The notes beneath the pieces were generated by a model. It was given only the letters and a program-made list of their open reading frames with translations. It ran no database searches and was not told the origin of the DNA. A DNA stretch of 61,895 nucleotides from an uncultured Bacilli bacterium (GTDB taxonomy: Bacteria; Bacillota_I; Bacilli_A; RF39; UBA660): positions 1 to 61,895 of the forward strand of contig CANRDN010000012.1 in NCBI GenBank assembly GCA_947629375.1, given 5' to 3'. Positions 48,984 to 57,798 of the stretch are shown here, piece after piece (position 1 is the first letter of the stretch; every line of letters begins with the position of its first letter). A program made the translations under genes and the position numbers.

Positions 48984-50906
48984 CTATATATCTAGATTTT
49001 GAACATATCCAGCATTTTCTTCAATAAATGCTCTTCTTGGATCTACTTCATCACCCATTAATTTTTCAAATATTGCGTCTGCTGCTACACAGTCATTAAC
49101 TGTTATTTTTCTTAAAACACGCTTTTCGATATCCATTGTTGTCTCATTTAACTCTTCGGCATCCATTTCACCAAGACCTTTCATTCTAGCGATTTCTGCC
49201 CTATTTCTCACATTATCCGGTAATGTTTTCAAATAGTTTTCTAACTCTTCTTCATTTAAAACATATTTTCTTGTTTTACCGTGCATTATTCTAAATAAAG
49301 GTGGTTGAGCAGCATATACGTGTCCTGCTTCGACGATAGGTCTAAAAAATCTATAGAATAAAGTTAACAATAATACTCTTATGTGAGATCCATCAACATC
49401 GGCATCGGTCATTATTATTATCTTGTCATATCTTAGTTTATTTAAATCGAATTCTTCCCCTATTCCAGTTCCGAATGCTGTTATAATTGTTCTTATTTCT
49501 TCATTTGATAAAGCTCTATCAAGTCTTGCTTTTTCAACATTTAATATTTTACCTCTCAAAGGAAGAATAGCTTGTGTCATTGAGTCTCTACCTTTTTTAG
49601 CAGAACCACCTGCTGAATCTCCCTCGACGATAAAGATTTCAGATTCTTTTGGATCTTTACTCTTACAATCTGATAGTTTTCCAAAGAAGGAAGTGGTATT
49701 TAAGTCACCTTTTCTTGTAATTTCTCTTGCTTTTCTTGCAGCATTTCTTGCTCTACAAGCTAAAAGTACTTTATTTATAATTTCTCGAGCATCATTTGGA
49801 TTTTCTAGTAAAAATCTTTCAAATCCTTCTGAAAATACATTGTCAGCAAGTTTTCTTACTTCTGAATTTCCAAGACGACCTTTAGTTTGTCCTTCAAATT
49901 GAGGATTTGGATGCTTACAAGATACAATCATCGTTAAACCTTCTTTAACATCATCACCAGTAAACGATTCATCTTTTTCCTTTAAAATATTATTTTTTCT
50001 TGCGTAAGCATTTATTACTCTTACTAAAGCTCTTCTTACTCCTTCTTCGTGAGTTCCACCATCGTGAGTGTTAATATTATTAACAAATGAATATATGTTT
50101 TCGTTATATCCAGTGTTATATTGCATAGCTACTTCAAAGAAAACGCCATCTTCTTCACCTTCTAGATGAATAATATCTTCGTGAACTGGTGTTTTTCCAG
50201 TATTGATAAATCTAACATATTCACTGATACCACCATCATATTTGAATGTTTCACCAGTTGTATCTTCATCATCTCTATCATCTCTTATATTTATTGATAG
50301 ACCTCTATTTAAGAAGGCAAGTTCCCTTATTCTTATCATCAAAGTTTCATAATCATAAATATCTGAATCGAAAATATCTGGATCAGGCTTAAAAGTTACT
50401 GTTGTACCAGTCCTATTTTCTTCGCACTCCCCTATTTCTTTTAGAGGTTCTACTGGATGTCCACCATTTTCAAACCTCATAAAATAAACTTTGCCATTTT
50501 TATATACTTTAACTTCCAACCATTTTGATAAGGCATTAACGACAGAAGCACCTACTCCGTGAAGTCCTCCAGATACTTTGTATCCTCCACCACCAAATTT
50601 ACCTCCAGCGTGTAATACAGTATATACTGTTTCTACTGTTGATTTACCAGTCTTTGGATGGATATCTACTGGAATTCCACGACCATTATCTTTTACTGTA
50701 ATTGAATTATCTTTATTAATAACCACTTCGATATGATTACAATAACCTGCTAAAGCTTCATCAATTGAGTTATCTACTATTTCCCATACTAGATGGTGTA
50801 GTCCTTTAACATCAGTTGTACCAATGTACATTCCTGGTCTTTTTCTTACTGCTTCAAGCCCTTCTAATACTTGTATAGAAGAAGAATCATAGTTATCATT
50901 TTGCAT
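48984..50906 (-). CDS. gyrB: DNA gyrase subunit B
   Basis: GyrB supplies ATP to the gyrase reaction. The GHKL ATPase region has [20 protein letters not shown] and [15 protein letters not shown], the TOPRIM domain [15 protein letters not shown] and [15 protein letters not shown], and the C-terminus ends ...[17 protein letters not shown]. Length of 640 aa is normal. Its start overlaps the recF end by 11 bases, so recF-gyrB-gyrA form one operon. Confidence 0.98.
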   Translation of the reverse strand: MQNDNYDSSSIQVLEGLEAVRKRPGMYIGTTDVKGLHHLVWEIVDNSIDEALAGYCNHIEVVINKDNSITVKDNGRGIPVDIHPKTGKSTVETVYTVLHAGGKFGGGGYKVSGGLHGVGASVVNALSKWLEVKVYKNGKVYFMRFENGGHPVEPLKEIGECEENRTGTTVTFKPDPDIFDSDIYDYETLMIRIRELAFLNRGLSINIRDDRDDEDTTGETFKYDGGISEYVRFINTGKTPVHEDIIHLEGEEDGVFFEVAMQYNTGYNENIYSFVNNINTHDGGTHEEGVRRALVRVINAYARKNNILKEKDESFTGDDVKEGLTMIVSCKHPNPQFEGQTKGRLGNSEVRKLADNVFSEGFERFLLENPNDAREIINKVLLACRARNAARKAREITRKGDLNTTSFFGKLSDCKSKDPKESEIFIVEGDSAGGSAKKGRDSMTQAILPLRGKILNVEKARLDRALSNEEIRTIITAFGTGIGEEFDLNKLRYDKIIIMTDADVDGSHIRVLLLTLFYRFFRPIVEAGHVYAAQPPLFRIMHGKTRKYVLNEEELENYLKTLPDNVRNRAEIARMKGLGEMDAEELNETTMDIEKRVLRKITVNDCVAADAIFEKLMGDEVDPRRAFIEENAGYVQNLDI

Positions 50907-52023
50907 TGTTATTTCCCACCTTTTCTACTATATTTCCCTTTACTACTTTAAAAATTTTTGCAGTGTCTAAAAATTTTCTATTTATTCCTTTTGTATCATT
51001 AGATGTTATTATCACTTGAATATCATCTGGAATAAAATCTATAAGTTTATTCCTTGTTTTTAGGTCCAAATCACTAAAAATATCGTCAAGTAAGATAATT
51101 GGGTTACTTCCAGTTAAATCTTTAAATATCTTTATTTCTGAAAGTTTTAGAGCAATTATTGCAACCTTTTGTTGTCCTTGAGAGCCATAAATCTTTATGT
51201 CATCATCATTAAATAAGAATCTTAATTCGTCTCTATGAGGTCCATAAAGCGTCATTCCATTCTCTATTTCCTTATTTAAAGAAGCGTTATACTTCTTTTT
51301 AAGTCTTTCTTTTAAATGTTCCGTCTCAAAGTTATCAAAATCAACATTAGTTTCATACTCTATCCTGAAATTTTTAATACGCATAATATCTTCGTATATT
51401 TTTGATACATTACTATTAATTAAATCAATAAATCTTTTTCTTTCTTGATAAATATCAATTTCTCTTTCAATAAGATTTTCAGTTAAACTATCTAAATATC
51501 TTCTATCAGGATTAGAACTGTTATAAAGCATCTTTAGATAATTGTTCCTTATTTTTAATATTTTGTTGAATTCATTATACTTTTTAATATAATTTTTGGA
51601 TAATTGACTTAATTCGATATTAAGAAAATTTCTACGATCTGCTGGTGTTCCTTGAAGAATGTTTATATCTTCTGGAGATACTAATATTACATTTAAATTT
51701 GTTATATAATCAGATATTTTATTTACATCGTTATTATTTATTTTAGCTTTTTTAATAGAATCCTTAATTTCTACCGATAGACTTTTAAAAATTCCATTAT
51801 CTCTAACCTCACCTTTAACTTTAGTAAATGTTTCATCTTTTCTAATTAAATTTGCATCGTTTGTCCTGTAGGACTTGGTAAGAGCTAAAAAATATATACT
51901 TTCAAGTATATTTGTTTTTCCTTGAGCATTATCCCCTATAAAAATATTTGTATTTTTATTAAGATTTATATCTTGTTTAACTAAATTTCTAAAATTAATT
52001 GTCGTAACTTTCTTTAAAATCAT
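50896..52023 (-). CDS. recF: DNA replication and repair protein RecF
   Basis: RecF directs RecOR to gap boundaries. The Walker A motif is [11 protein letters not shown] (28-38), the signature YGPHRDEL and the Walker B region [13 protein letters not shown] follow. Length of 375 aa is normal. The start [15 protein letters not shown] is the family N-terminus, but no Shine-Dalgarno precedes it directly. The ATG overlaps the stop codon of an 8-codon leader frame that does have AAGGTGAG, suggesting coupled translation. Confidence 0.96.
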   Translation of the reverse strand: MILKKVTTINFRNLVKQDINLNKNTNIFIGDNAQGKTNILESIYFLALTKSYRTNDANLIRKDETFTKVKGEVRDNGIFKSLSVEIKDSIKKAKINNNDVNKISDYITNLNVILVSPEDINILQGTPADRRNFLNIELSQLSKNYIKKYNEFNKILKIRNNYLKMLYNSSNPDRRYLDSLTENLIEREIDIYQERKRFIDLINSNVSKIYEDIMRIKNFRIEYETNVDFDNFETEHLKERLKKKYNASLNKEIENGMTLYGPHRDELRFLFNDDDIKIYGSQGQQKVAIIALKLSEIKIFKDLTGSNPIILLDDIFSDLDLKTRNKLIDFIPDDIQVIITSNDTKGINRKFLDTAKIFKVVKGNIVEKVGNNNAK

Positions 52024-52046
52024 TTATTTTTGTTTAAAATGCTCAT
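52020..52046 (-). CDS. 8-codon leader ORF overlapping the recF start
   Basis: The frame M-S-I-L-N-K-N-K-stop has a good Shine-Dalgarno (AAGGTGAG) six bases before its ATG. Its TGA overlaps the recF ATG (ATGA). It is too short for function on its own and probably delivers ribosomes to recF, which lacks its own site. A coding role cannot be shown from one sequence. Confidence 0.5.
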   Translation of the reverse strand: MSILNKNK

Positions 52047-52118
52047 ATTCTCACCTTACCCCATATTAGTATTCCTATACACACAATATAATTATACCAC
52101 AAAAATCGGCTAAAAACC

Positions 52119-52162
52119 AACAAAAAAGAGAATTAATCATTCCTTTTTTGGTTAATTCTCTT
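52119..52162 (-). terminator. Terminator overlapping the end of comK
   Basis: On the - strand AAGAGAATTAA, a 15-base loop and TTAATTCTCTT form an 11-bp stem followed by TTTTG. A TATAAT further on at about 52093-52098 may restart transcription for recF-gyrBA. Confidence 0.8.
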
Positions 52163-52591
52163 AAAAATTATTGCTTCTAATTTTGTTGATCTATAAATTT
52201 GGTTTTCTAGTGATAATTTTGATACATCTAAAGTGATTTCCCTTCCATTTATGAAGGTTATTTTAGATTTATTATCAACTTTCTCTATTTTTTTAATACT
52301 GTTTAGGTTAATCCAGCAACAATCATCTAAAAGTGATGATTTTATTGGGAAAAAGATTAATACCCTACTCTCTTCCACTAAAATTGGTAACTTATAACTG
52401 CAATTTAATAGTTCTTTAGCAGCTTCTAATCTACCTTTGTAACTACTTCCGTAGTACTTACAACTTTCATCCATTATTTTATAAGCATCTTGGTTAATTA
52501 AATACTCATTATTTCCTTCAATTATTTGAGTTTTCCCCAGATTCTGTGCAATAACGGCGTAAGTTTCTTCATTGATTTCATAATTATCCAT
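52133..52591 (-). CDS. comK: ComK-family competence transcription factor
   Basis: ComK is the master activator of DNA-uptake genes in B. subtilis. The match runs through the core: YEINEETYAVIAQN at the N-terminus, MDESCKYYGSSYKGRLEAAKEL (family: DRSCRFFGSSYAGR), LPILVEESRVLIFFPIKS, DDCCWINLNSIKKIE and ITFINGREITLDVSKLSLENQIYRSTKLEA. It is 152 aa, lacking most of the C-terminal tail that carries the MecA-binding region in B. subtilis. AAGGGGG precedes the ATG. It sits 82 bases after dnaN and before recF. Confidence 0.9.
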   Translation of the reverse strand: MDNYEINEETYAVIAQNLGKTQIIEGNNEYLINQDAYKIMDESCKYYGSSYKGRLEAAKELLNCSYKLPILVEESRVLIFFPIKSSLLDDCCWINLNSIKKIEKVDNKSKITFINGREITLDVSKLSLENQIYRSTKLEAIIFKRINQKRND

Positions 52592-52672
52592 ATATATCCC
52601 CCTTAAAACGAGATATATAATACTAAATTATTTTGTCTTAATTTGTTGAATTCTGTCGAAATTTAATTATTT

Positions 52673-53803
52673 TTAATATGTTCTTATAGGTACAACTAAT
52701 TGAAGTAAACCATCATCGACGTTATTCTTTATAACGATAGGTTTAACTTCCCCTACAAAAGACATTTCCACTTCATCTGTGGATAAAGCATTTAAAGCAT
52801 CCATCATATATTTAGCACTGAAAGCAATTGTTATTTCTTCATCTGTATCTTTAGTAACATTCATCTTCATTTCAGCTTTACCTTTTTCGTTAGAAATAGA
52901 TTTAACTGTTAATAAATCTCCTTTAGTAGATAAAGATACGATATTTTTTTCCTTATCTGTTGTTAATATACTAGCCTGCTCTATTACATTATATAATTGA
53001 GAATGATTTGCTTTAATAGTTAAAGAGAACTCTTCTGGAATAGATTTAGCAGTTGGTGGATAATTTCCACTTATTAATCTTGATTGGAAAAGTAAATCTT
53101 CATTTTCGAACAAAATCTTATTATTAAAGATATGAAGTTTAACTTCTGATGTGTTGTCATCTATGATTTTTGCAAATTCGATTATATTCTTACTTGGAAT
53201 TATGATATTGTAACTTTCCTCTACTGTTTTAGATAAACGAAGATTCTTTTTAGCAAGACGATATGAATCTGTAGCAATACACTCAAGTAAATCTCCATTT
53301 ATTTTAAAACTTATTCCAGTTAATACTGGTCTTGATTCATCATTAGATGTAGCAAAAGCTGTTTCTCTTACGATTGTCATAAGTTCGTCTGCTTTAATAG
53401 TTACAAAGTTTTCACTCTTTTCCAAGTTAACATTAGGATAATCATTTTTATTAATAACATTTAAGTCATATTTTGTTTTCTCATCATCTGTGTATATTAA
53501 TACTTTAGCATCATCAAATACTTCGATATTAATTTCTTCTTCTGATATTACTCTAACTATATCTAAAATATCTTTTCCTTGAAGTATTACTACTCCTTCT
53601 TTTTCAACATTCATATTTTCTTTTTCTAGTTTAATAAATTTTTGAATAGTTATATCATTATTAGATGCTGTTAAAGTTAATCCATTCTTATCAAGATCAA
53701 ATTTAATACCAGCAAGTGTTGGAATTAAGTTCTTTGTAGATATTGCTTTAGATACTTTGTTTAAATTTTCAAGTAATAAGTCTTTTTTTATTTTTAGTTT
53801 CAT
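52673..53803 (-). CDS. dnaN: DNA polymerase III beta sliding clamp
   Basis: The beta clamp rings DNA and tethers polymerase. Three similar domains fill the 376 residues; the start MKLKIKKDLLLENLNKVSKAIS and the segments FATSNDESRPVLTGISF and ATDSYRLAKKNL are typical, as is the end LQLVVPIRTY. GAGGT lies before the chosen ATG. dnaA lies upstream across a 130-bp gap with DnaA boxes. Confidence 0.97.
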   Translation of the reverse strand: MKLKIKKDLLLENLNKVSKAISTKNLIPTLAGIKFDLDKNGLTLTASNNDITIQKFIKLEKENMNVEKEGVVILQGKDILDIVRVISEEEINIEVFDDAKVLIYTDDEKTKYDLNVINKNDYPNVNLEKSENFVTIKADELMTIVRETAFATSNDESRPVLTGISFKINGDLLECIATDSYRLAKKNLRLSKTVEESYNIIIPSKNIIEFAKIIDDNTSEVKLHIFNNKILFENEDLLFQSRLISGNYPPTAKSIPEEFSLTIKANHSQLYNVIEQASILTTDKEKNIVSLSTKGDLLTVKSISNEKGKAEMKMNVTKDTDEEITIAFSAKYMMDALNALSTDEVEMSFVGEVKPIVIKNNVDDGLLQLVVPIRTY

Positions 53804-53823
53804 AATTTTACCTCTTTCTCTCA

Positions 53824-53934
53824 TTTATTATTATATTATTTATATTATTAGTGTGGATATTGTTTATATCTTTTAATACCCTTTATTTATAGGCTTTAAC
53901 CTAATTATTTATCAACAGTATTGTGAATAATTTG
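53824..53934 (-). other. Secondary oriC element: DnaA boxes and AT-rich unwinding candidate
   Basis: Between dnaA and dnaN, read on the - strand: TTATTCACA (53930-53922, exact), TGTTGATAA (53917-53909, near), ATATCCACA (53860-53852, one mismatch). The last box is followed at once by CTAATAATATAAATAATATA, a run of TAA/TAG-like triplets that resembles DnaA-trios. B. subtilis has its unwinding site at the same place. Confidence 0.7.
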
Positions 53935-55305
53935 TTAATTGTGTAAGTCTTTCTCCATCTTCTCTATTTCTTCAGCAAGACTTTTATTGTTTTTTATCTC
54001 TTGTTCAATCTTTTCACAGGAGTGCATTACTGTCGAGTGATCCTTTCCCCCAAACTCTATACCGATCTTTGGAAAAGATTCATCTGTATGCTTTCTGCAC
54101 AAGTACATTGCTATTTGTCTTGGAAAAGCAATATCAGCATTTCTTTTCTTTGATTTTAGGTCCTCGATTGAGATATTAAAGTGTTCTGCGACAACTTTTT
54201 GCACCCTACCTACATCATTTTTTTCACTATAGCCTGAGTTTATATTGTCTTTTAAAGCTTCAATAGCAAGATCTAGATTTATATCTGCTCCCATCATTGT
54301 GGAATAAGCAACTAATCTATATAAGCTTCCTTCAAGACTTCTTATATCTGTTCCTATATTAGATGCCATATACTCTACTACATTATCAGGAACATCGATG
54401 TTTTCAGCATTTATTCTTCTTTTTAAGATAGCGACCTTTAAATCGAAGTCCGGTGGATAAATATTTACTGTAAGTCCCCAATTAAATCTTGTTCTTAAGC
54501 TGTCTTCAAAGATTTTTAAATCATTCGGTGACCTATCAGATGAAATAATTATTTGTTTTTCATCACCATATAAATCATTAAAGGTGTGGAAAAATTCTTT
54601 CTGTGACTCTGTTTTCTTTGCTAAAAACTGGATATCATCGACAATCAATACGTCGATTCCACGGTACTTCTTCTTAAAGAAGTCAATATTAGCAAAATCA
54701 CTTTTATTTTCTTTTTTCCTTGTTATTTCAATAAATTCGTTAACAAAGGTTTCACTCGTTATATATAGAACCTTCTTATTAGAGTTCTTTTCAATATAAT
54801 TACCTATCGCGTGCATAAGATGGGTCTTCCCTAGCCCACTATTTCCATATATAAACAGTGGATTATACATAGCACCAGGTTTTTCTGCTACGGCAAGAGC
54901 TGCAGCGTGTGCAAATTTGTTTGTATTACCGACTACAAAGTTATCAAAAGTATATTTTCTATTTAAATTCGATTCAAAATTAGAATTTTCTTTCTCTTCA
55001 TATATTATATCATTATTTTTAGGAGTTTCTTCAGGAAGAATCTCTTCCTCCTCTATTTCTTCTTGAATTACAAACTCAAGTTCAACCGGTTCTCCTAATT
55101 CTTCAATAAAGCAAGATGTTATAAGTTTTGTATAGTTTTCTTTAATATGTTTTTTATGGAAAGCATAAGGTACAAGGATTTTTGCTACTCCATTTTTTAA
55201 TTCGTACAGTTCAGTCTCTTCAAACCACACTTCAAAAGTTAAAGAATTTAACTCATTCTTTATCTTCTCGAGAATATTTGACCATAAGATAGAATTATTA
55301 TTCAT
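53935..55305 (-). CDS. dnaA: Chromosomal replication initiator DnaA
   Basis: DnaA binds oriC and opens it. Domain I is WSNILEKIKNELNSLTFEVWFEE, domain III has Walker A GNSGLGKTHLMHAIGN and Walker B VLIVDDIQFLA, and domain IV ends with the DNA-binding signature GGKDHSTVMHSCEKIEQE. The product is 456 aa. The ATG behind GGGGGATTG is chosen over a frame extension upstream. It faces away from rpmH across oriC. Confidence 0.98.
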   Translation of the reverse strand: MNNNSILWSNILEKIKNELNSLTFEVWFEETELYELKNGVAKILVPYAFHKKHIKENYTKLITSCFIEELGEPVELEFVIQEEIEEEEILPEETPKNNDIIYEEKENSNFESNLNRKYTFDNFVVGNTNKFAHAAALAVAEKPGAMYNPLFIYGNSGLGKTHLMHAIGNYIEKNSNKKVLYITSETFVNEFIEITRKKENKSDFANIDFFKKKYRGIDVLIVDDIQFLAKKTESQKEFFHTFNDLYGDEKQIIISSDRSPNDLKIFEDSLRTRFNWGLTVNIYPPDFDLKVAILKRRINAENIDVPDNVVEYMASNIGTDIRSLEGSLYRLVAYSTMMGADINLDLAIEALKDNINSGYSEKNDVGRVQKVVAEHFNISIEDLKSKKRNADIAFPRQIAMYLCRKHTDESFPKIGIEFGGKDHSTVMHSCEKIEQEIKNNKSLAEEIEKMEKDLHN

Positions 55306-55682
55306 CCCTATCAATCCCCCTGTACTTGCTAAATACAAGAATTATTGTAGACTAAATGTGGAAAAAAGAAAAGAGAAAAAACACAAAAAAAATTATCGAC
55401 AATTTTTGCACAAAGTTATCCATAAGTAAAACCCTTATTTGACTTATATTATATGAGTTATTCACACTTTCCACAAATTTTAAATCACAGTGTGTTTAAA
55501 ACTTATAAACAAGGTTGTTAATTATGTTGAAAAGTTTTTGAGTTTTACACAGCTTGTTGTGAATATCTTGTGAATAATTATTAAAAAATGTTGATATATT
55601 TGACTATTAATGATATCATTTTAATTGACATTTAAGAAATTACTTATTATAATAATGTCGATTTTAGTTTGGAGGTGGAATT
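55306..55682. other. oriC: Replication origin oriC, dnaA-rpmH intergenic region
   Basis: No gene is seen. DnaA-box-like 9-mers (consensus TTATNCACA): TTATTCACA at 55458-55466 (exact), TTATCCATA 55416-55424, TTATCGACA 55393-55401, TTTTACACA 55543-55551 on +; TGTGAATAA 55569-55577 (exact), TGTGAATAT 55558-55566 and TGTGGAAAA 55357-55365 on -. CTTTCCACA (55467-55475) abuts the first exact box. Both dnaA and rpmH diverge from here. Confidence 0.93.
55625..55653 (+). promoter_or_regulatory. Consensus promoter of rpmH
   Basis: TTGACA (55625-55630), a 17-base spacer and TATAAT (55648-55653), both perfect. Confidence 0.92.
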
Positions 55683-55802
55683 GTGAAAAGAACTTATCAA
55701 CCAAATAATAGAAAAAAAGCTAAAAAGCACGGTTTCTTTGCTCGTAAAAAGACAAAAGTTTTAAATAATAGAAGAAGTAAAGGACGTAAAAAATTAGTTT
55801 AA
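55683..55802 (+). CDS. rpmH: 50S ribosomal protein L34, short form
   Basis: L34 is a small, very basic 23S rRNA-binding protein. The 39 residues read [29 protein letters not shown]..., then [10 protein letters not shown]. The family standard is 44, and the gap falls where most L34 have a MSTKNGR-like turn. GGAGGTGG precedes a GTG start. It has a perfect promoter and is followed directly by a terminator before rnpA. Confidence 0.95.
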   Translation: MKRTYQPNNRKKAKKHGFFARKKTKVLNNRRSKGRKKLV

Positions 55803-55806
55803 AATT

Positions 55807-55829
55807 CCACTGTAAGCAGTGGCTTTTTT
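55807..55829 (+). terminator. Terminator/attenuator between rpmH and rnpA
   Basis: CCACTG-TAAG-CAGTGG followed by CTTTTTTG. It would make rpmH message more abundant than rnpA. Confidence 0.85.
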
Positions 55830-55837
55830 GTTTAGAG

Positions 55838-56206
55838 GTGATTTGTCTGGATAAATTACATACGGTTAAGAAAAGTAAAGATTTTACTGATATAATACAT
55901 AACGGCGTTTTTTTTAAGAACAAGAGTTATGTTGTATATTATAAGGATAATGGACTTCCAGTTTATAGATTTGGAATTTCTGTAAGTAAAAAGTTGGGTA
56001 GGGCAGTTGATAGAAATAAATACAAGAGACAATTGCGTTTTATTATTGATAAATACAAAAAAAACTACCAAAATGGTACCGATTATATTATAATAATTAG
56101 GAACGGATATATAGATTTAGATTTTACTTCAAAAGACAATGACTTTATATATTTAATGAATAAAATTCATAATAAAATTAAAGGAGAATTAGATGAAAAA
56201 GAATAA
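55838..56206 (+). CDS. rnpA: Ribonuclease P protein component
   Basis: RnpA binds RNase P RNA and helps it process pre-tRNA 5' ends. Family features are LHTVKKSKDFTDIIHNGVFFKN, ISVSKKLGRAVDRNKYKRQLR (the RNR motif) and DYIIIIRNGY. The start is unclear. GTG at 55838 lies inside GAGGTGAT, the only good Shine-Dalgarno. That site fits better with a CTG at 55847, giving LDKLHTVKKSKDF as N-terminus. The interval given uses the GTG. The 3' end overlaps yidC by 14 bases. Confidence 0.95.
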   Translation: MICLDKLHTVKKSKDFTDIIHNGVFFKNKSYVVYYKDNGLPVYRFGISVSKKLGRAVDRNKYKRQLRFIIDKYKKNYQNGTDYIIIIRNGYIDLDFTSKDNDFIYLMNKIHNKIKGELDEKE

Positions 56207-57113
56207 TTTAAAAAAGCTATTAGTCGTTTTTATGCTTGTATTTGTTCTAACTGGATGTACTACTCAATTAACTGATAAAAACAAAAAAGCTGTTACGAAT
56301 AAAACAACTGGTCAAACTTTAACAGAAAATATTTTATGTCGTCCTGAAGATAAAGATACAATCAAGTTATATGAAGAAAATGGCGTAAAGATAGAAGAAT
56401 TACCAAAATGTAAAAATTTCTCTATAGATAGTGGTGGTTATGAAGGAATTTGGACAAGTCTTATTATAAAACCACTTGCTTGGGTAATCATTCAATTTGG
56501 TAATATGGTTAAGTATTATGGACTTGGACTTATTATTACAAGTTTATTAATTAGATTACTAGCATTTCCAATAACAAGAAAGACAGCAATGCAATCTGAA
56601 TTAATTAAGCAAGCCCAACCTGAGTTAAATAGGCTAGAGAAGAAGTACGAAGGTAAAACAGATCAACAATCAATGATGAAGAAGTCTAATGAAATGGCTT
56701 TAATATATAAGAAATATAACATTAATCCGATTTCTGGTTGCTTATTTGCTTTTCTTCAAATACCTTTATTTATAGGTTTCTTGGAAGCTATCAATCGAGT
56801 ACCGGCAATCTTTGAGGAAAACTTCATTGGATTCCAATTAGGTACGACACCTATAACGGGATTAACTCACGGACATTATATATACTTAATTCTAACAGTG
56901 ATTGTTGGATTAACTACTTATTTCTCATTAAAGTTAAATTCAGCGTCTAATCCTGATAATCAACAGATGCAAATGATGACTAAAGTAATGTTTGTAATAA
57001 TTTTAGTTACATCATTCTTTATGACATCAGCACTTAACATTTATTGGATAACAACAAACTTGTTCACAGTAGTTCAGAACTTGCTTGTTAAGATAAAGAA
57101 AGAGAAGGTATAA
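56193..57113 (+). CDS. yidC: Membrane protein insertase YidC (SpoIIIJ type)
   Basis: YidC inserts membrane proteins alone or with SecYEG. It has a lipoprotein signal with lipobox LTGC and lipidated Cys22. Five later hydrophobic segments match the Oxa1 core, with ITSLLIRLLAFPITRKTAMQSE including the hydrophilic-groove Arg. Length of 306 aa is longer than B. subtilis SpoIIIJ by about 45 residues in the N-terminal extracellular stretch (CRPEDKDTIKLYEENGVKIEEL...). AAGGAG precedes the ATG. Confidence 0.96.
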   Translation: MKKNNLKKLLVVFMLVFVLTGCTTQLTDKNKKAVTNKTTGQTLTENILCRPEDKDTIKLYEENGVKIEELPKCKNFSIDSGGYEGIWTSLIIKPLAWVIIQFGNMVKYYGLGLIITSLLIRLLAFPITRKTAMQSELIKQAQPELNRLEKKYEGKTDQQSMMKKSNEMALIYKKYNINPISGCLFAFLQIPLFIGFLEAINRVPAIFEENFIGFQLGTTPITGLTHGHYIYLILTVIVGLTTYFSLKLNSASNPDNQQMQMMTKVMFVIILVTSFFMTSALNIYWITTNLFTVVQNLLVKIKKEKV

Positions 57114-57115
57114 GT

Positions 57116-57727
57116 ATGGAGAAGTATGTATTTTCTGGTAAAACAGAAGAAGAAGCACTTGAAAATGCTTTAAATGAGTTATCATTAGAAAAGAAAGACA
57201 TTCTATATGATGTAAAAGAACAAAAAGGTGGATTATTTAAAGGAAAGAAAATAGAAGTATCAGTAACTAAAAAGAGTGACATTAATGAGTTTATAAAAGA
57301 AATAGTATTAAAGCTTGTTACCGATATGGGTTTCGAGGCTCAAATCGAATCTAAAGTAAGAGATGACATACTTAATTTAACAATTCATAGCAATAACAAT
57401 AACTTACTAATAGGAAAAGATGGAAAGAATATGAATGCATTATCTCTTATAGTAAAACAGATTGTGCAAAATGAAGTAGGGGGAACATACAAGTTTAATC
57501 TAGATGTTGGAGAATACAAGTTAAAACATCAAAAAAGACTCGAAAGACTTGCTAAACAAGTTGCAAGAGAAGTTGCCAAAAGCAAAGTTGAAGTTAAACT
57601 TGACCCAATGAATTCATATGAAAGAAGAATAATTCACAATGCATTAAATGATGATAGATATGTTTATACAGAAAGTACAGGCGAAGAACCTAATAGATGT
57701 GTTGTAATTAAAATAAGAAATGATTAA
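57116..57727 (+). CDS. jag: RNA-binding protein Jag (KhpB)
   Basis: Jag/KhpB is an RNA-binding protein linked to cell elongation and division. The Jag-N domain (2-52: YVFSGKTEEEALENALNEL ... KGGLFKGKK) is followed by a KH domain (about 80-130, NNLLIGKDGKNMNALSLIV) and an R3H domain (about 140-203, MNSYERRIIHNALNDD). Length of 203 aa is normal. It starts two bases after yidC, which is the usual pair, and a terminator follows. Confidence 0.96.
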   Translation: MEKYVFSGKTEEEALENALNELSLEKKDILYDVKEQKGGLFKGKKIEVSVTKKSDINEFIKEIVLKLVTDMGFEAQIESKVRDDILNLTIHSNNNNLLIGKDGKNMNALSLIVKQIVQNEVGGTYKFNLDVGEYKLKHQKRLERLAKQVAREVAKSKVEVKLDPMNSYERRIIHNALNDDRYVYTESTGEEPNRCVVIKIRND

Positions 57728-57750
57728 GGACTTAGGTCCTTTTTTCTTTT
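57726..57750 (+). terminator. Terminator after jag
   Basis: AAGGAC-TTAG-GTCCTT followed by TTTTTCTTTT, overlapping the jag stop codon. Confidence 0.88.
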
Positions 57751-57766
57751 ATTTTTAGCAATATTG

Positions 57767-57775
57767 TGTTATAAT
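57767..57775 (+). promoter_or_regulatory. Extended -10 promoter for mnmE
   Basis: TGTTATAAT combines the TGn extension with TATAAT; the -35 region is only T-rich. Confidence 0.55.
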
Positions 57776-57798
57776 TTCTCGTGTTAAGGGGTGATATT

